A DNA stretch of 64,000 nucleotides. It comes from Pseudomonas abyssi. GTDB lineage: Bacteria > Pseudomonadota > Gammaproteobacteria > Pseudomonadales > Pseudomonadaceae. Within the stretch, counting starts at the first letter, position 1. The number at the start of each line of letters is the position of its first letter. Below, one piece after another: positions 1-8,531 of this stretch. The stretch is from the NCBI RefSeq assembly GCF_002307495.1, contig NZ_NTMR01000016.1, positions 62,001 to 126,000 of the forward strand, read 5' to 3'. The position numbers were made by a program, and so were the translations under genes. The notes under the pieces were generated by a model that was not told the origin of the DNA, did no database searches, and saw nothing but the letters and a program-made list of their open reading frames with translations.

Positions 1-813
1 GGGCAGATGGTCGGAGATGGCTTGCGGCAGCACGTCGACCCGATCGATCTCCAGGCTGGGGCTGATGAGGATATGATCCAGCACGCGTGCCGGCCGCCAG
101 CTCGGGTAGGTGCCCGGCAGGTCTGGTGCCTGCAGGTTGGCGCCCTTGAGCGGCGAGTGTTCCAGCAAGTCCTCGGCGTGGGTATTCATATCGCCCATCA
201 GCACCACATGACGGTGATCGGCGATGCGCTCGCGCACGTAGGCCAGCTGGTTGGCGCGCCCTTTGGTACTTAGTGCCAGGTGCATCATGACCACCAGCAG
301 CGATTCCTCGCCCTGGCCGAATTGCGTCAGGATGGCGCCACGGCCCGGCAGGATGCCCGGCAGCTTATGGTCTTCCAGCAGGTCAGGCGCGTAGCGGCTG
401 AGCAAGCCGTTGGAGTGCTGGGCAAAGCGCCCAAGGTTGCGGTTGAGCTGCTGATACCAGTAGGGGAAGGCCCCTTCGCGGGCCAGGTGCTCCACCTGAT
501 TGACGAAGCCGGAACGCAGACTGCCGCCATCGACTTCCTGCAGGGCGACCAGATCAAACTCGTTGAGCAACTGCGCTACGCGCCCCAGCTGCTGCTGGCG
601 TCCGGCGTGGGGCAGCAGATGCTGCCAGCTGCGGGTCAGGTAGTGGTGATAGCGCTGGGTATTGATGCCGACCTGGATATTGAAGCTCAGCAGGCGCAGG
701 ACATCGGGCAGCGGCTGCCGGTCGTTGGTGCAGTGTTCATTGGTGCGCAGCTCTCCCGGGGCCATGTGACCCCGGGTGGTGCGGCGACCATTGATGTTGC
801 CGACCGAAAGCAT
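1..813 (-). CDS. Endonuclease/exonuclease/phosphatase (EEP) family protein, 3' end outside window
   Basis: The minus frame from ATG at 813 is open for 271 codons to the window edge, so the C-terminus is missing. The family signature is visible in order: a metal-binding Glu in LVALQEVDGG, the GDMNTHAEDLL motif and a SDHLP motif close to the window edge. These are the catalytic blocks of EEP hydrolases (DNase I/ExoIII fold), which cut phosphodiester bonds in nucleic acids or lipids; the substrate cannot be told. There is no clear signal peptide. The start lies 3 nt after the dsbA stop, so the two are probably cotranscribed. A downstream start near residue 40 is possible because the first 40 residues look poorly conserved in kind. 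Confidence 0.85.
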   Translation of the reverse strand, partial: MLSVGNINGRRTTRGHMAPGELRTNEHCTNDRQPLPDVLRLLSFNIQVGINTQRYHHYLTRSWQHLLPHAGRQQQLGRVAQLLNEFDLVALQEVDGGSLRSGFVNQVEHLAREGAFPYWYQQLNRNLGRFAQHSNGLLSRYAPDLLEDHKLPGILPGRGAILTQFGQGEESLLVVMMHLALSTKGRANQLAYVRERIADHRHVVLMGDMNTHAEDLLEHSPLKGANLQAPDLPGTYPSWRPARVLDHILISPSLEIDRVDVLPQAISDHLP

Positions 814-816
814 GGA

Positions 817-1455
817 TCAGCCCTGGGTGGCCTGACGTTCCTGCTCGATCAGGTATTCGGCAATTTTCATCATGTTTTCGTAGCTGCCGGCCATCTGGCC
901 TTCGATACGGTATTTGCCGTTGATGATCAGGCAGGGTACACCGGTTGCGCGGTACGAGCGGGCCAGGCGGGTGGCCTGATCGATGCGGCTCTTCACGCCG
1001 AAGGAGCTCCATGCCTTGCGGAACTCGTCTTCAGTGATGCCGTAGGCTTCAAGGAAGTCGATCATGGCGTCTTCATCTTCCAGGCGGTTGTTCTGCTTGT
1101 GAATCGCGTTGAAGACGGCGTCGTGGGTCTCTTCCAGCTTGCCCAGGCTGTCCAGGGTGTAGAACAGCTGGCCGTGGGTGTTCCAGGCGCCACCGAACAT
1201 GGCCGGTACCGGGCGGAAGACCACGTCGTCGGGGAGGGTCTTGCTCCACTCGGTCACCATCGGGTTCAGCGTGTAGCAATGCGGACAGCCGTACCAGAAC
1301 AGCTCTGCCACCTCGATCTTCTCCGGGTCGGCGGTCGCGGCTGGGGTCGGCAGGACGACGTAATGCACGCCAGCCTGGTAGGGGGCTTCCTGGGCTTGGG
1401 CCAGAGCAAAGCTGCCAAGCAGCCAGATCAGGGCAACGCTGAACAACGCACGCAT
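817..1455 (-). CDS. dsbA: Thiol:disulfide interchange protein DsbA
   Basis: A 212-residue periplasmic oxidoreductase that introduces disulfides into exported proteins. It has a signal peptide (MRALFSVALIWLLGSFALAQA), the redox motif CPHC around residue 57 within FWYGCPHCYTL, and the cis-proline loop TGVPCLI. Length and motifs fit the DsbA family. A TTG-initiated version 12 nt upstream (1467) is open, but GGAG sits 6 nt before the ATG at 1455, which decides the start. It lies downstream of cytochrome c4 and just upstream of an EEP-family gene. The cc4-dsbA-EEP order is what I remember from other pseudomonads. Confidence 0.95.
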   Translation of the reverse strand: MRALFSVALIWLLGSFALAQAQEAPYQAGVHYVVLPTPAATADPEKIEVAELFWYGCPHCYTLNPMVTEWSKTLPDDVVFRPVPAMFGGAWNTHGQLFYTLDSLGKLEETHDAVFNAIHKQNNRLEDEDAMIDFLEAYGITEDEFRKAWSSFGVKSRIDQATRLARSYRATGVPCLIINGKYRIEGQMAGSYENMMKIAEYLIEQERQATQG

Positions 1456-1544
1456 GTAGAACTCCAAAACGGGGTGATGACGGATGTGAGACCCGACAGT
1501 AGAACAAAGATTCCGTGATTACCAGATACAAACCTTGCGGGCAC

Positions 1545-1570
1545 AAAAAAGGGCAGCCGCTGGCTGCCCT
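1545..1570 (-). terminator. Rho-independent terminator after cytochrome c4
   Basis: Inverted repeat GGGCAGCC (1551-1558) / GGCTGCCC (1562-1569) with a 3-nt loop. On the minus strand it is followed by six T (1550-1545). It lies 25 bp past the cc4 stop, and so separates cc4 from dsbA. Confidence 0.85.
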
Positions 1571-1593
1571 TTATTTGTTACAAGCGCTTACGC

Positions 1594-2202
1594 TTAACGC
1601 AGGCCCTGGATATAGGCGGAAACTGCTTCGATATCCTTGTTGCTCAGGCGGCTGGCAACGGTGCGCATGATGGCGGCGTCACCGTCGTTGGTGCGGTTGC
1701 CTTCACGGAAGTCGGTCAGCTGCTTGGCAGTGTAGGTGGCGTGCTGGCCAGCCAGGCGCGGGTAGGACGCCGGCGGGTTACCCTTGCCAGTCGGAGAGTG
1801 GCAGCCAGTGCAGGACGGCAGACCGGTGTCCAGATTGCCGCCACGGAAGATGGCTTCGCCGCGCTCGGCCAGGGCCGGATCAGCAACGCCCAGCGTCATG
1901 CTCTGGGAAGCAAAGTAGGCAGCGATGTCTGCCAGGTCCTGCTCGTTCAGTCCGTCCAGCATGCCGGTCATTTCGACGACGACGCGACGACCTTCCTTGA
2001 TATCAGTGATCTGCTTGAGCAGATACTGTTCACCCTGGCCAGCCAGCTTGGGGAAGTTGGGGGCTGGGCTGTTGCCGTCTGCACCGTGACAGGCGCCACA
2101 GACGGCGACCTTGCCCTGACCGGCTTCTGCGTTGCCCTCAAGAGCGTGCGCGCTCGTGGCGACACCCAGGGTCAACACCAGACTAACGAGTAATTTATTC
2201 AT
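1594..2202 (-). CDS. cc4: Diheme cytochrome c4
   Basis: A 202-residue periplasmic diheme cytochrome. The signal peptide ends near residue 20 (ATSAHA/LEG). The two heme c sites are CGACHGADG in the N-terminal half and CTGCHSPTG in the C-terminal half. The two halves are homologous, each also carrying a later Met region suited to axial ligation. Cytochrome c4 passes electrons from the bc1 complex to terminal oxidases, including the cbb3 and aa3 types. In this window it could also feed the cytochrome c-dependent NO reductase encoded at 34.9-36.8 kb (inference). Confidence 0.95.
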   Translation of the reverse strand: MNKLLVSLVLTLGVATSAHALEGNAEAGQGKVAVCGACHGADGNSPAPNFPKLAGQGEQYLLKQITDIKEGRRVVVEMTGMLDGLNEQDLADIAAYFASQSMTLGVADPALAERGEAIFRGGNLDTGLPSCTGCHSPTGKGNPPASYPRLAGQHATYTAKQLTDFREGNRTNDGDAAIMRTVASRLSNKDIEAVSAYIQGLR

Positions 2203-2507
2203 CGGCTAATCCAATAACGGCTAAAAGAAAACGTGTTGGCTTTGCCTGCTGTCCGGCCTTGATGACCGCGTTATCCAGCGCAGGCTACCTTGATTTTGTG
2301 CTCATGCTAGCGGCGCACTGGCCCCGGTGCAATGGCTGAAATGCCGCACCCTGGACCACAGCCTGACCGGCAGGCCTCTTTTGAGCCTGACACGAGCCGA
2401 GGCAATTGGTCAGTGCTTCCCAGAACCGCCGCATTATATACTAAGCGGGCCGCAAACGTGAACGTCATCAGTGTCCGGCCTGTTGCGCCGGCTTCAATGG
2501 GAATCCC
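2203..2507. other. Divergent intergenic region cc4 / engB
   Basis: About 305 bp between divergently transcribed genes. It must hold both promoters. A TATATA-like -10 lies near 2434, but I cannot pair it with a good -35. No RNA gene, repeat or short gene is evident. Confidence 0.5.
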
Positions 2508-3146
2508 ATGTCCTCCAGCACCCCTCTCGTCTCCCTCTGTCAGCAGGCTACCTTCATCAAAAGCGCCAGCCTGGTGTCCCAGTGCCCGCCCGATCTGGGG
2601 CTGGAAGTGGCCTTTGCCGGCCGCTCCAATGCGGGTAAGTCCAGCGCCCTCAATACCCTGACCCACGCGCGTCTGGCACGCACGTCCAAGACGCCGGGGC
2701 GTACGCAGCTGATCAACTTTTTCCGGCTGGATGACGAACGTCGCCTGGTGGATCTGCCCGGTTACGGCTACGCCAAGGTACCGCTGGAGCTGAAGGCGCA
2801 CTGGCAGCAGCATCTGGATGCCTATTTGACTGGACGTCAGAGTCTGGTCGGACTGGTGCTGGTGATGGATCTGCGTCATCCGCTGTCGGATTTTGACTGC
2901 ATGATGCTCGAGTGGGCGCGCAAGAGCGACATCCCGGCGCATGTGCTGCTCAGCAAGGCCGACAAGATGGCCTTTGGCGCGGCCAAGAATGCGCTACTCA
3001 AGGTGCAGACACGGATGCGCAAGGAACTGGGTTCCAATGCCAGCGTACAGCTGTTTTCCTCGCCCAAGCGCATGGGCATTGATGAGGCCCACGGGCGGCT
3101 GGCGCAGTGGTTGTTCCCGGTTGAGCAGGAAGGTGGCGAGGGATAA
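2508..3146 (+). CDS. engB: Ribosome biogenesis GTPase EngB (YihA)
   Basis: A 212-residue small GTPase of the TrmE-Era-EngA-EngB-Septin class, needed for large ribosomal subunit assembly. The G motifs are in order: G1 GRSNAGKSS near residue 40, G2/switch [12 protein letters not shown]3 [12 protein letters not shown]4 LSKADK and a C-terminal [12 protein letters not shown]5-like block. The size fits the family. The ATG at 2508 has GGGA 5 nt upstream. It converges on polA, with an sRNA gene in between as in enterics and pseudomonads. Confidence 0.95.
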   Translation: MSSSTPLVSLCQQATFIKSASLVSQCPPDLGLEVAFAGRSNAGKSSALNTLTHARLARTSKTPGRTQLINFFRLDDERRLVDLPGYGYAKVPLELKAHWQQHLDAYLTGRQSLVGLVLVMDLRHPLSDFDCMMLEWARKSDIPAHVLLSKADKMAFGAAKNALLKVQTRMRKELGSNASVQLFSSPKRMGIDEAHGRLAQWLFPVEQEGGEG

Positions 3147-3192
3147 CCGAGCAGGCGGGTGAGCGAAACCGCAGCAGACCTGAATTGCAGGC

Positions 3193-3232
3193 AAAAAAAA
3201 CCCCGAGCTTCTATGGGGAGGGAGGCTCGGGG
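3193..3232 (-). terminator. Terminator of the ErsA-like sRNA
   Basis: Perfect 8-bp stem CCCCGAGC (3201-3208) / GCTCGGGG (3225-3232) with a 16-nt C-rich loop. On the minus strand it is followed by eight T (3200-3193). Confidence 0.9.
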
Positions 3233-3327
3233 TTAACTAACCGGGCTGTGCTAGGAAAGGGAGTGCCCGGTTTTTCTGCCAACACTAAATCACATCTAAG
3301 GAGCATGAATGGCTCTCAAGCCGTTCA
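3193..3327 (-). ncRNA. ersA: ErsA/Spot42-position sRNA
   Basis: Predicted minus-strand transcript of about 135 nt, from an AlgU-type promoter (3333-3360) to a strong terminator. It contains an inner hairpin CCGGGC (3241-3246)/GCCCGG (3265-3270), whose loop reads ACTCCCTTTCCT on the RNA strand, and the terminator stem, whose loop carries CCTCCCTCCCC. Both loops are C/U-rich and complementary to Shine-Dalgarno sequences, as expected for an Hfq-type antisense regulator. The location between engB and polA, the length and the extracytoplasmic-sigma promoter match P. aeruginosa ErsA, which is known to depend on sigma22. Identity is inferred from position, promoter and structure; I could not align it. 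Confidence 0.75.
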
Positions 3328-3332
3328 TAAGC

Positions 3333-3360
3333 TCTGACCGGGTGGGTTCGGCATAAGTTC
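3333..3360 (-). promoter_or_regulatory. AlgU/RpoE-type promoter of the sRNA
   Basis: On the minus strand GAACTT (3360-3355) is separated by 17 nt from TCAGA (3337-3333). The RpoE/AlgU consensus is GAACTT-N16/17-TCTGA, so the -35 is perfect and the -10 has one mismatch. The implied start near 3327 gives a transcript of about 135 nt. Confidence 0.75.
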
Positions 3361-3387
3361 AAAAAAAGTTTTAGATGGGTTGGTTAT

Positions 3388-3419
3388 GAAAACGGCAGCG
3401 CTTAGGCGCTGCCGTTTTC
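3388..3419 (-). terminator. polA terminator (bidirectional hairpin)
   Basis: A 14-bp perfect stem, with AACGGCAGCGC as its core (3391-3401) and its complement at 3406-3416, extended by GAA/TTC. The loop is 4 nt. It is flanked by A/T so it could end transcripts from either side. It lies downstream of polA on the minus strand and just upstream of the sRNA promoter, insulating the sRNA from polA. Confidence 0.75.
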
Positions 3420-3427
3420 AGCGGCAC

Positions 3428-3506
3428 GCTTCAAGCTGCAAGCCGCAAGCTAAACCCGTGCAAGGTCGAATGTTGCGGGTTTTTCTTGCGGCTTGAAGCT
3501 TGCAGC
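3428..3506. repeat. REP-like imperfect palindrome
   Basis: The arms at 3428-3456 and 3476-3506 are near-complementary and built from CTTGCGGCTTG/CAAGCTGCAAGC-type words, joined through AAACCCG...CGGGTTTTT. Such intergenic palindromes are common REP/BIME-like elements in pseudomonads. I see only this copy in the window. Confidence 0.55.
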
Positions 3507-3525
3507 TCGGCCCAAAGGGCCGCCG

Positions 3526-6267
3526 CTAGTGCGCCTCGTCCCAGTTGTCACCCACCCCTACCTCAACCACCAGCGGCACGTCGAGTTCGGCGGCCTGGGC
3601 CATGTGCTCCTTGAGGCCCTGGGTGACGGCGTCGATCTGGTCTTCACGTACTTCCAGAACCAGTTCGTCGTGTACCTGCATGATGACGCGGGCATCCAGG
3701 CTGCTGTCGTTCAGCCAGGCTTCTACCTTGATCATCGCGCGCTTGATGATGTCGGCGGCGGTGCCCTGCATCGGCGCGTTGATGGCGGTGCGTTCGGCGG
3801 CCTTGCGCATGGCCTGGTTCTTGGCGTGGATTTCCGGCAGGTACAGGCGGCGGCCGAACAGGGTTTCGACGTAACCCTGCTCGCTGGCTTGCTCGCGGGT
3901 CCGTTCCATATAGCTGAGTACGCCCGGATAACGCGTGAAGTAGCGGTCGATGTAGGCCTGGGCCTGTTTGCGGTCGACGCCGATCTGCTTGGCCAGGCCG
4001 AAGGCGCTCATGCCGTAGATCAGGCCGAAGTTGATCGCCTTGGCGCTGCGGCGCTGGTCGCCGGTGACCTCGTCCAGCTCGACGCCGAACACTTCGGCAG
4101 CGGTGGCGCGGTGGACGTCCAGATCGTGCTTGAAGGCATCCAGCAAGCCAGCGTCCTGAGCCAGGTGCGCCATGATGCGCAGTTCGATCTGCGAGTAGTC
4201 GGCCGCCAGCAGCTTGTAGCCCTTGGGGGCGACAAAGGCCTGGCGGATGCGCCGGCCTTCGGTGGTGCGGATCGGGATGTTCTGCAGGTTCGGGTCTGAG
4301 GACGACAGTCGGCCGGTGGCAGCTACCGCCTGATGATAGGAGGTGTGAATGCGTCCGGTGCGCGGGTTGATCTGCTCCGGCAAGCGGTCGGTGTAGGTGC
4401 TCTTGAGCTTGCTGACGCTGCGATACTGCATGATCACCTGCGGCAGCTCGAAGCCCTGTTCGGCCAGTTCGGCGAGCACCGCTTCGGCAGTCGAGGGCTG
4501 GCCCTTGGCGGTTTTCGACAGCACCGGCAGGCCCTGCTTTTCATACAGAATGGCACCCAGCTGCTTGGGTGAGCCGAGGTTGAACTCCTCGCCCGCCAGC
4601 TCGAACGCCTGGCGCTCCAGCGCCACCATCTTCTCGCCCAGCTCGATGCTCTGCTGGCCCAGCAGCTTGGCGTCGACCAGTGCGCCGTTGCGCTCAATAC
4701 GCGCCAGCACCGGCATCAGCGGCATCTCGATCTCTTGCAGGACGCGCGCCAGCGAGGTCTGTGGCTGCAGCTTGGCCCACAGGGTCTGGTGCAGGCGCAG
4801 GGTCACATCGGCATCTTCTGCGGCGTAGGGGCCGGCCTGCTCCAGGGCGATCTGGTCAAAGGTCAGCTGCTTGCTGCCCTTGCCGGCGATCTCTTCGAAC
4901 TTGATGGTGCCCTGGCCCAGGTACTTGAGCGACAGGCTGTCCATATCGTGACGGGTAGCGGTGGCGTCCAGCACGTAGGACTCGAGCATGGTATCGAAGG
5001 CCACGCCCTGCACGCGGATGTCGTAGTGGGCCAGTACGTTGATGTCGTACTTGGCGTGCTGGGCGACCTTGGCCTTGGCCGGGTCTTCCAGATAGGGCTT
5101 GAGCGCGGCGAGTACCTGATCGCGGTCGAGCTGCTCGGGTACGCCCATATAACTGTGGGCAACCGGGATATAGGCCGCCTCGTGAGGCTGGACCGCTAGC
5201 GACACGCCAACCAGCTCGGCGCGCTGGGCGTCGATGCTGGTGGTTTCGGTATCGAAGGCGAAAAGCTCGGCAGCCGCCAGCTTGCCGAGCCAGCGCTCGA
5301 AGTCGGCCTGCTCGGTAATGATTTCGTAGTGGTTCTGTTGCGTTTCGGCGGGTTCGTCGGCACTGCCGGCCTGACCCTCGGCCTTGGCTTCGCGCAGCAG
5401 GTCGTCGAGCCAGCTCTTGAACTCCATTTCCCGATACAGCTCGATCAGCGCTTCACGGTTGGCGGCGCTGGGCTGCAGCGCGTCGACCTGTACTTCCAGT
5501 GGCACGTCCAGCTTGATGGTGGCCAGCTGGTAGGAGAGGTAGGCCATCTCCTTGTGCTCTTCGAGCTTCTCGGGCAGCTTCTTGGCGCCGCGAATGGCCA
5601 GTTCCGGGACCTTGTCCAGGTTGTTGTAGATCACGTCCAGACCGCCGCCGACGCCGGTTAGCAGGCCCAGCGCGGTTTTCTCGCCCACGCCGGGAACACC
5701 GGGAATGTTGTCGACTTTGTCGCCCATCAGCGCCAGGTAGTCGATGATCAGTTCCGGGCCGATGCCGAACTTGTCGTGTACGCCCTGAATGTCCATCACC
5801 GTGTTGGTCATGGTGTTGACCAGGGTGATGTGGTCATCGACCAGCTGGGCCATGTCCTTGTCACCGGTGGAGATCACCACGGCGCGGCCGGCGTCGGCGC
5901 TCTGGCGCGCCAGGGTGCCAATCACGTCATCCGCTTCCACGCCATCGACGCACAGCAGTGGCAGACCCAGCGCGCGCACGGCGGCATGCAGCGGTTCAAT
6001 CTGCGAGCGCAGATCATCCGGCATCGGCGGGCGGTGCGACTTGTACTGCTCGAACATCTCGTCGCGGAAGGTCGGCCCTTTGGCGTCGAACACGACCGCG
6101 ATCGGGCTGTCGGGATACTGCTTGAGCAGGCTTTTCAGCATGTTCAGCACGCCTTTCACCGCGCCGGTCGGCTGCCCCTTGCTGGTGGTCAGTGGTGGCA
6201 GCGCGTGGAAGGCGCGATAAAGGTAGGACGAACCGTCCACCAGGACGAGGGGTGTGGAGTCTGTCAT
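3526..6267 (-). CDS. polA: DNA polymerase I
   Basis: A 913-residue three-domain polymerase for Okazaki fragment processing and repair synthesis. The N-terminal 5'-3' exonuclease starts [17 protein letters not shown] and has the [11 protein letters not shown] and [14 protein letters not shown] blocks. The middle 3'-5' proofreading domain keeps [11 protein letters not shown] (catalytic Asp and Glu) and [13 protein letters not shown]. The polymerase domain has [11 protein letters not shown], motif [13 protein letters not shown], motif [21 protein letters not shown] and motif [11 protein letters not shown]. All catalytic residues are present, so proofreading should be active. It is transcribed convergently with engB. 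Confidence 0.98.
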   Translation of the reverse strand: MTDSTPLVLVDGSSYLYRAFHALPPLTTSKGQPTGAVKGVLNMLKSLLKQYPDSPIAVVFDAKGPTFRDEMFEQYKSHRPPMPDDLRSQIEPLHAAVRALGLPLLCVDGVEADDVIGTLARQSADAGRAVVISTGDKDMAQLVDDHITLVNTMTNTVMDIQGVHDKFGIGPELIIDYLALMGDKVDNIPGVPGVGEKTALGLLTGVGGGLDVIYNNLDKVPELAIRGAKKLPEKLEEHKEMAYLSYQLATIKLDVPLEVQVDALQPSAANREALIELYREMEFKSWLDDLLREAKAEGQAGSADEPAETQQNHYEIITEQADFERWLGKLAAAELFAFDTETTSIDAQRAELVGVSLAVQPHEAAYIPVAHSYMGVPEQLDRDQVLAALKPYLEDPAKAKVAQHAKYDINVLAHYDIRVQGVAFDTMLESYVLDATATRHDMDSLSLKYLGQGTIKFEEIAGKGSKQLTFDQIALEQAGPYAAEDADVTLRLHQTLWAKLQPQTSLARVLQEIEMPLMPVLARIERNGALVDAKLLGQQSIELGEKMVALERQAFELAGEEFNLGSPKQLGAILYEKQGLPVLSKTAKGQPSTAEAVLAELAEQGFELPQVIMQYRSVSKLKSTYTDRLPEQINPRTGRIHTSYHQAVAATGRLSSSDPNLQNIPIRTTEGRRIRQAFVAPKGYKLLAADYSQIELRIMAHLAQDAGLLDAFKHDLDVHRATAAEVFGVELDEVTGDQRRSAKAINFGLIYGMSAFGLAKQIGVDRKQAQAYIDRYFTRYPGVLSYMERTREQASEQGYVETLFGRRLYLPEIHAKNQAMRKAAERTAINAPMQGTAADIIKRAMIKVEAWLNDSSLDARVIMQVHDELVLEVREDQIDAVTQGLKEHMAQAAELDVPLVVEVGVGDNWDEAH

Positions 6268-6339
6268 GCGTCAGGTCAACAATTCCGGAGCCAATGGGGC
6301 TAGAATGAGGGCATCATTCAGGCAAAGGACAAGACTACC

Positions 6340-6624
6340 ATGATTCGTAGAACGGGCTTTGGATTGGCCGCCGCGCTGTTGTTGGGCAGTGCTTCGGTCA
6401 TGGCGCAGGACGCGGTACCGGGCGACCCTGAGGTGACCATCCGTCAGGAAGGCGACCGCACTGTGGAAGAATACCGCGTCAACGGTTTTCTCTATGCCAT
6501 CAAGGTTATCCCCACCAGCGGCGCGCCCTATTACCTGGTGGCGGTAGATGACGACGGCAACTACGTGCGCTCAGACCAGCCCGAGGGGCTGCGTATTCCC
6601 TCCTGGAAAATCTTCGAGTGGTGA
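6340..6624 (+). CDS. DUF2782 periplasmic protein
   Basis: A 94-residue protein with a signal peptide ending near VMAQ/DAV and a short beta-rich domain (EVTIRQEGDRTVEEYRVNG, YLVAVDDDGNYVR). This matches the DUF2782 family, which is usually found between polA and thrB in pseudomonads. Its function is unknown. It starts 72 bp from polA on the opposite strand and ends 8 nt before thrB, so it probably shares a transcript with thrB. Confidence 0.8.
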   Translation: MIRRTGFGLAAALLLGSASVMAQDAVPGDPEVTIRQEGDRTVEEYRVNGFLYAIKVIPTSGAPYYLVAVDDDGNYVRSDQPEGLRIPSWKIFEW

Positions 6625-6632
6625 CCTGAGCC

Positions 6633-7586
6633 GTGTCTGTGTTTACCCCGCTGGCGCGGGCTGAGCTGGAAGACTTTATTGCCGGTTTCAGTTTGGGCCG
6701 GCTGGTTGACTACCAGGGCATCGACGGCGGCAGCGAGAACAGCAATTTCTTTGTCAGCTGCGAGGGCGGTGAGTTTGTGCTTACCCTGGTAGAGCGCGGC
6801 GATCCGGCGGCATTGCCGTTTCTGGTCGAGCTGCTGTCCTGTCTGCAGCAGGCCGGGCTGGCGGTGCCCTATGCAGTGGCTGATCGCAGCGGTCAGTGTC
6901 TGCATCAGCTCAAGGGGCGTCCGGCCCTGCTGCAGCCCCGGCTGGCCGGTGGGCATGTCGGTCAGCCGGACGCCAGCCACTGCGAAGCGGTTGGCGCCTG
7001 GCTGGCGCAACTGCACCAGGCGACTCGCGATACTGCGCTGGCGCGGCCGGACGAGCGCGGTGTGGACTGGATGCAGGATCAGGCGCGGCAGCAGTTGCCG
7101 CAGCAGGCTGGCCCGCTGGCCGAAGCGCTGGAAGAGCTGTTGCAGCAGCTGGTGCACTGGCGACGACAGGACCCCGGTCTGCCGCGGGCGGTACTGCACG
7201 CGGACCTGTTCCGTGACAACGTGCTGTTTGACGGCCACCATCTGAGTGGTGTGATCGATTTTTACAATGCAGCCAGTGGCTGGATGCTGTACGACGTGGC
7301 CATTGCCGTCAACGACTGGTGTCTGGGTGACGATGGTGCCCTGGTGCCCCGCCGGGTTCGCGCCCTGCTCGCCGGGTACGCGGCGCGACGTCCGTTCACC
7401 GCTGCTGAAGCCGATTGCTGGCCGGCCATGTTGCGTCTGGCGGCACTGCGCTTCTGGCTGTCGCGGCAGATTGCAGCCGAGGAGTTTGCCGGGCAGGACG
7501 GCGTGCTGGTGAAAGACCCGCAGCACTTTGCCCGCCTGCTGCTGCAGCATCGGGTAGTTGCTGTTGGGCTGCCGCTGGCGCTCTAG
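6633..7586 (+). CDS. thrB: Homoserine kinase (APH-fold type)
   Basis: A 317-residue kinase that phosphorylates L-homoserine in threonine biosynthesis. It is the aminoglycoside-phosphotransferase-fold type used by pseudomonads, not the GHMP type of E. coli. Visible features are the N-terminal GIDGGSENSNFFV loop, the Brenner-type catalytic block VLHADLFRDNVLF and SGVIDFYNAASGW with its metal-binding Asp. The first start is GTG at 6633, with a second in-frame GTG at 6639. No strong Shine-Dalgarno separates them, and translation may be coupled to the upstream gene. Confidence 0.92.
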   Translation: MSVFTPLARAELEDFIAGFSLGRLVDYQGIDGGSENSNFFVSCEGGEFVLTLVERGDPAALPFLVELLSCLQQAGLAVPYAVADRSGQCLHQLKGRPALLQPRLAGGHVGQPDASHCEAVGAWLAQLHQATRDTALARPDERGVDWMQDQARQQLPQQAGPLAEALEELLQQLVHWRRQDPGLPRAVLHADLFRDNVLFDGHHLSGVIDFYNAASGWMLYDVAIAVNDWCLGDDGALVPRRVRALLAGYAARRPFTAAEADCWPAMLRLAALRFWLSRQIAAEEFAGQDGVLVKDPQHFARLLLQHRVVAVGLPLAL

Positions 7587-7663
7587 GTGATAGCAGCTAA
7601 TCTGGTTAGGCATTAACCCAGCGGCGTCGTCAGGCAGTGCCGTTGCCTAACGGAGCTGCCACC

Positions 7664-8455
7664 ATGATTCCCGTCGACGGAGCCTTTATCCTCGCTGTTT
7701 CTCCCCGTTTTTCCGGCGCCCGCGCGGACGCTCAGCGCCGCATCGTTGGCGACATATCCGCCGCGTTTGCCCCTACCCTTGCCCTTTACCGGATCGACAG
7801 CCGCCTGCGGATTGCGCACTTCATGGCGCAGGTGACCCATGAATGTGCCGGGTTTCGTACCACTGAGGAGTTTGCCAGCGGCGCGGCCTACGAGGGCCGG
7901 CGTGACCTGGGCAACACCGAGCGTGGCGATGGCCGGCGCTACAAGGGTCGCGGACTTATCCAGCTGACCGGGCGGGCCAACTACCGGCAGATGGGCGAGC
8001 GCCTGCGACTGCCGCTGGAGGCCGAGCCGGCGCTGGCCGCCGAGCCGCTGACCTCGCTGAAGATTGCCTGCGAGTACTGGCAGACCCGGCAGATCAACAA
8101 CGCGGCTGATCGCGACGACCTGATCCGTGCCACCCGCCTGGTGAATGGTGGCCTCAACGGTCTGGACGACCGGCGTCAGTACCTGCAGAAGGCCAAGACC
8201 GCGCTGGCGGCTATGGAGGGATTGCGGGTGTCGCAGCTACAGGGCGGCACCTCGGTGGCCCTGCGCCGAGGCTCTTTTGGTGATGCCGTGCAGGTGCTGC
8301 AGGAGTTGCTGGTCGGCCGGGGTTATCGGTTGTCGATTGACCGCGACTTTGGCCCGGCGACCGAGCTGGCGGTCATGCAGTTCCAGCAGGCGGCTGACCT
8401 GCTGGTGGATGGCATCGTCGGCGAGAAAACCTGGGCGGCGCTGCGCAGCCGCTAG
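7664..8455 (+). CDS. GH19 family lysozyme/chitinase-like hydrolase with peptidoglycan-binding domain
   Basis: A 263-residue protein. The N-terminal GH19 domain has the catalytic block FMAQVTHECAGFRTTEEF and the conserved YKGRGLIQLTGRANY. The C-terminal 60 residues form a PG_binding_1 repeat (FGDAVQVLQ...DFGPATELAVMQFQ...DGIVGEKTWAAL). This architecture is common in phage endolysins and in bacterial lysozyme-like effectors. There is no signal peptide, so export would need a holin, a secretion system or lysis. A GTG start at 7637 is in frame, but GGAG lies 8 nt before ATG 7664. No other phage gene is nearby. Confidence 0.85.
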   Translation: MIPVDGAFILAVSPRFSGARADAQRRIVGDISAAFAPTLALYRIDSRLRIAHFMAQVTHECAGFRTTEEFASGAAYEGRRDLGNTERGDGRRYKGRGLIQLTGRANYRQMGERLRLPLEAEPALAAEPLTSLKIACEYWQTRQINNAADRDDLIRATRLVNGGLNGLDDRRQYLQKAKTALAAMEGLRVSQLQGGTSVALRRGSFGDAVQVLQELLVGRGYRLSIDRDFGPATELAVMQFQQAADLLVDGIVGEKTWAALRSR

Positions 8456-8531
8456 ACGTCACAGTCCGGACGCATTGCTGGCCTATATTTCGCATTGGAT
8501 TTTCTTTCCCAGCCCTGCACAGGACGCGTTC

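Noticed and set aside
3526-4300. 268-codon plus-strand frame antisense to the polA 3' end
   Set aside because: polA motifs B and C lie on the minus strand here; the plus frame is a codon mirror.
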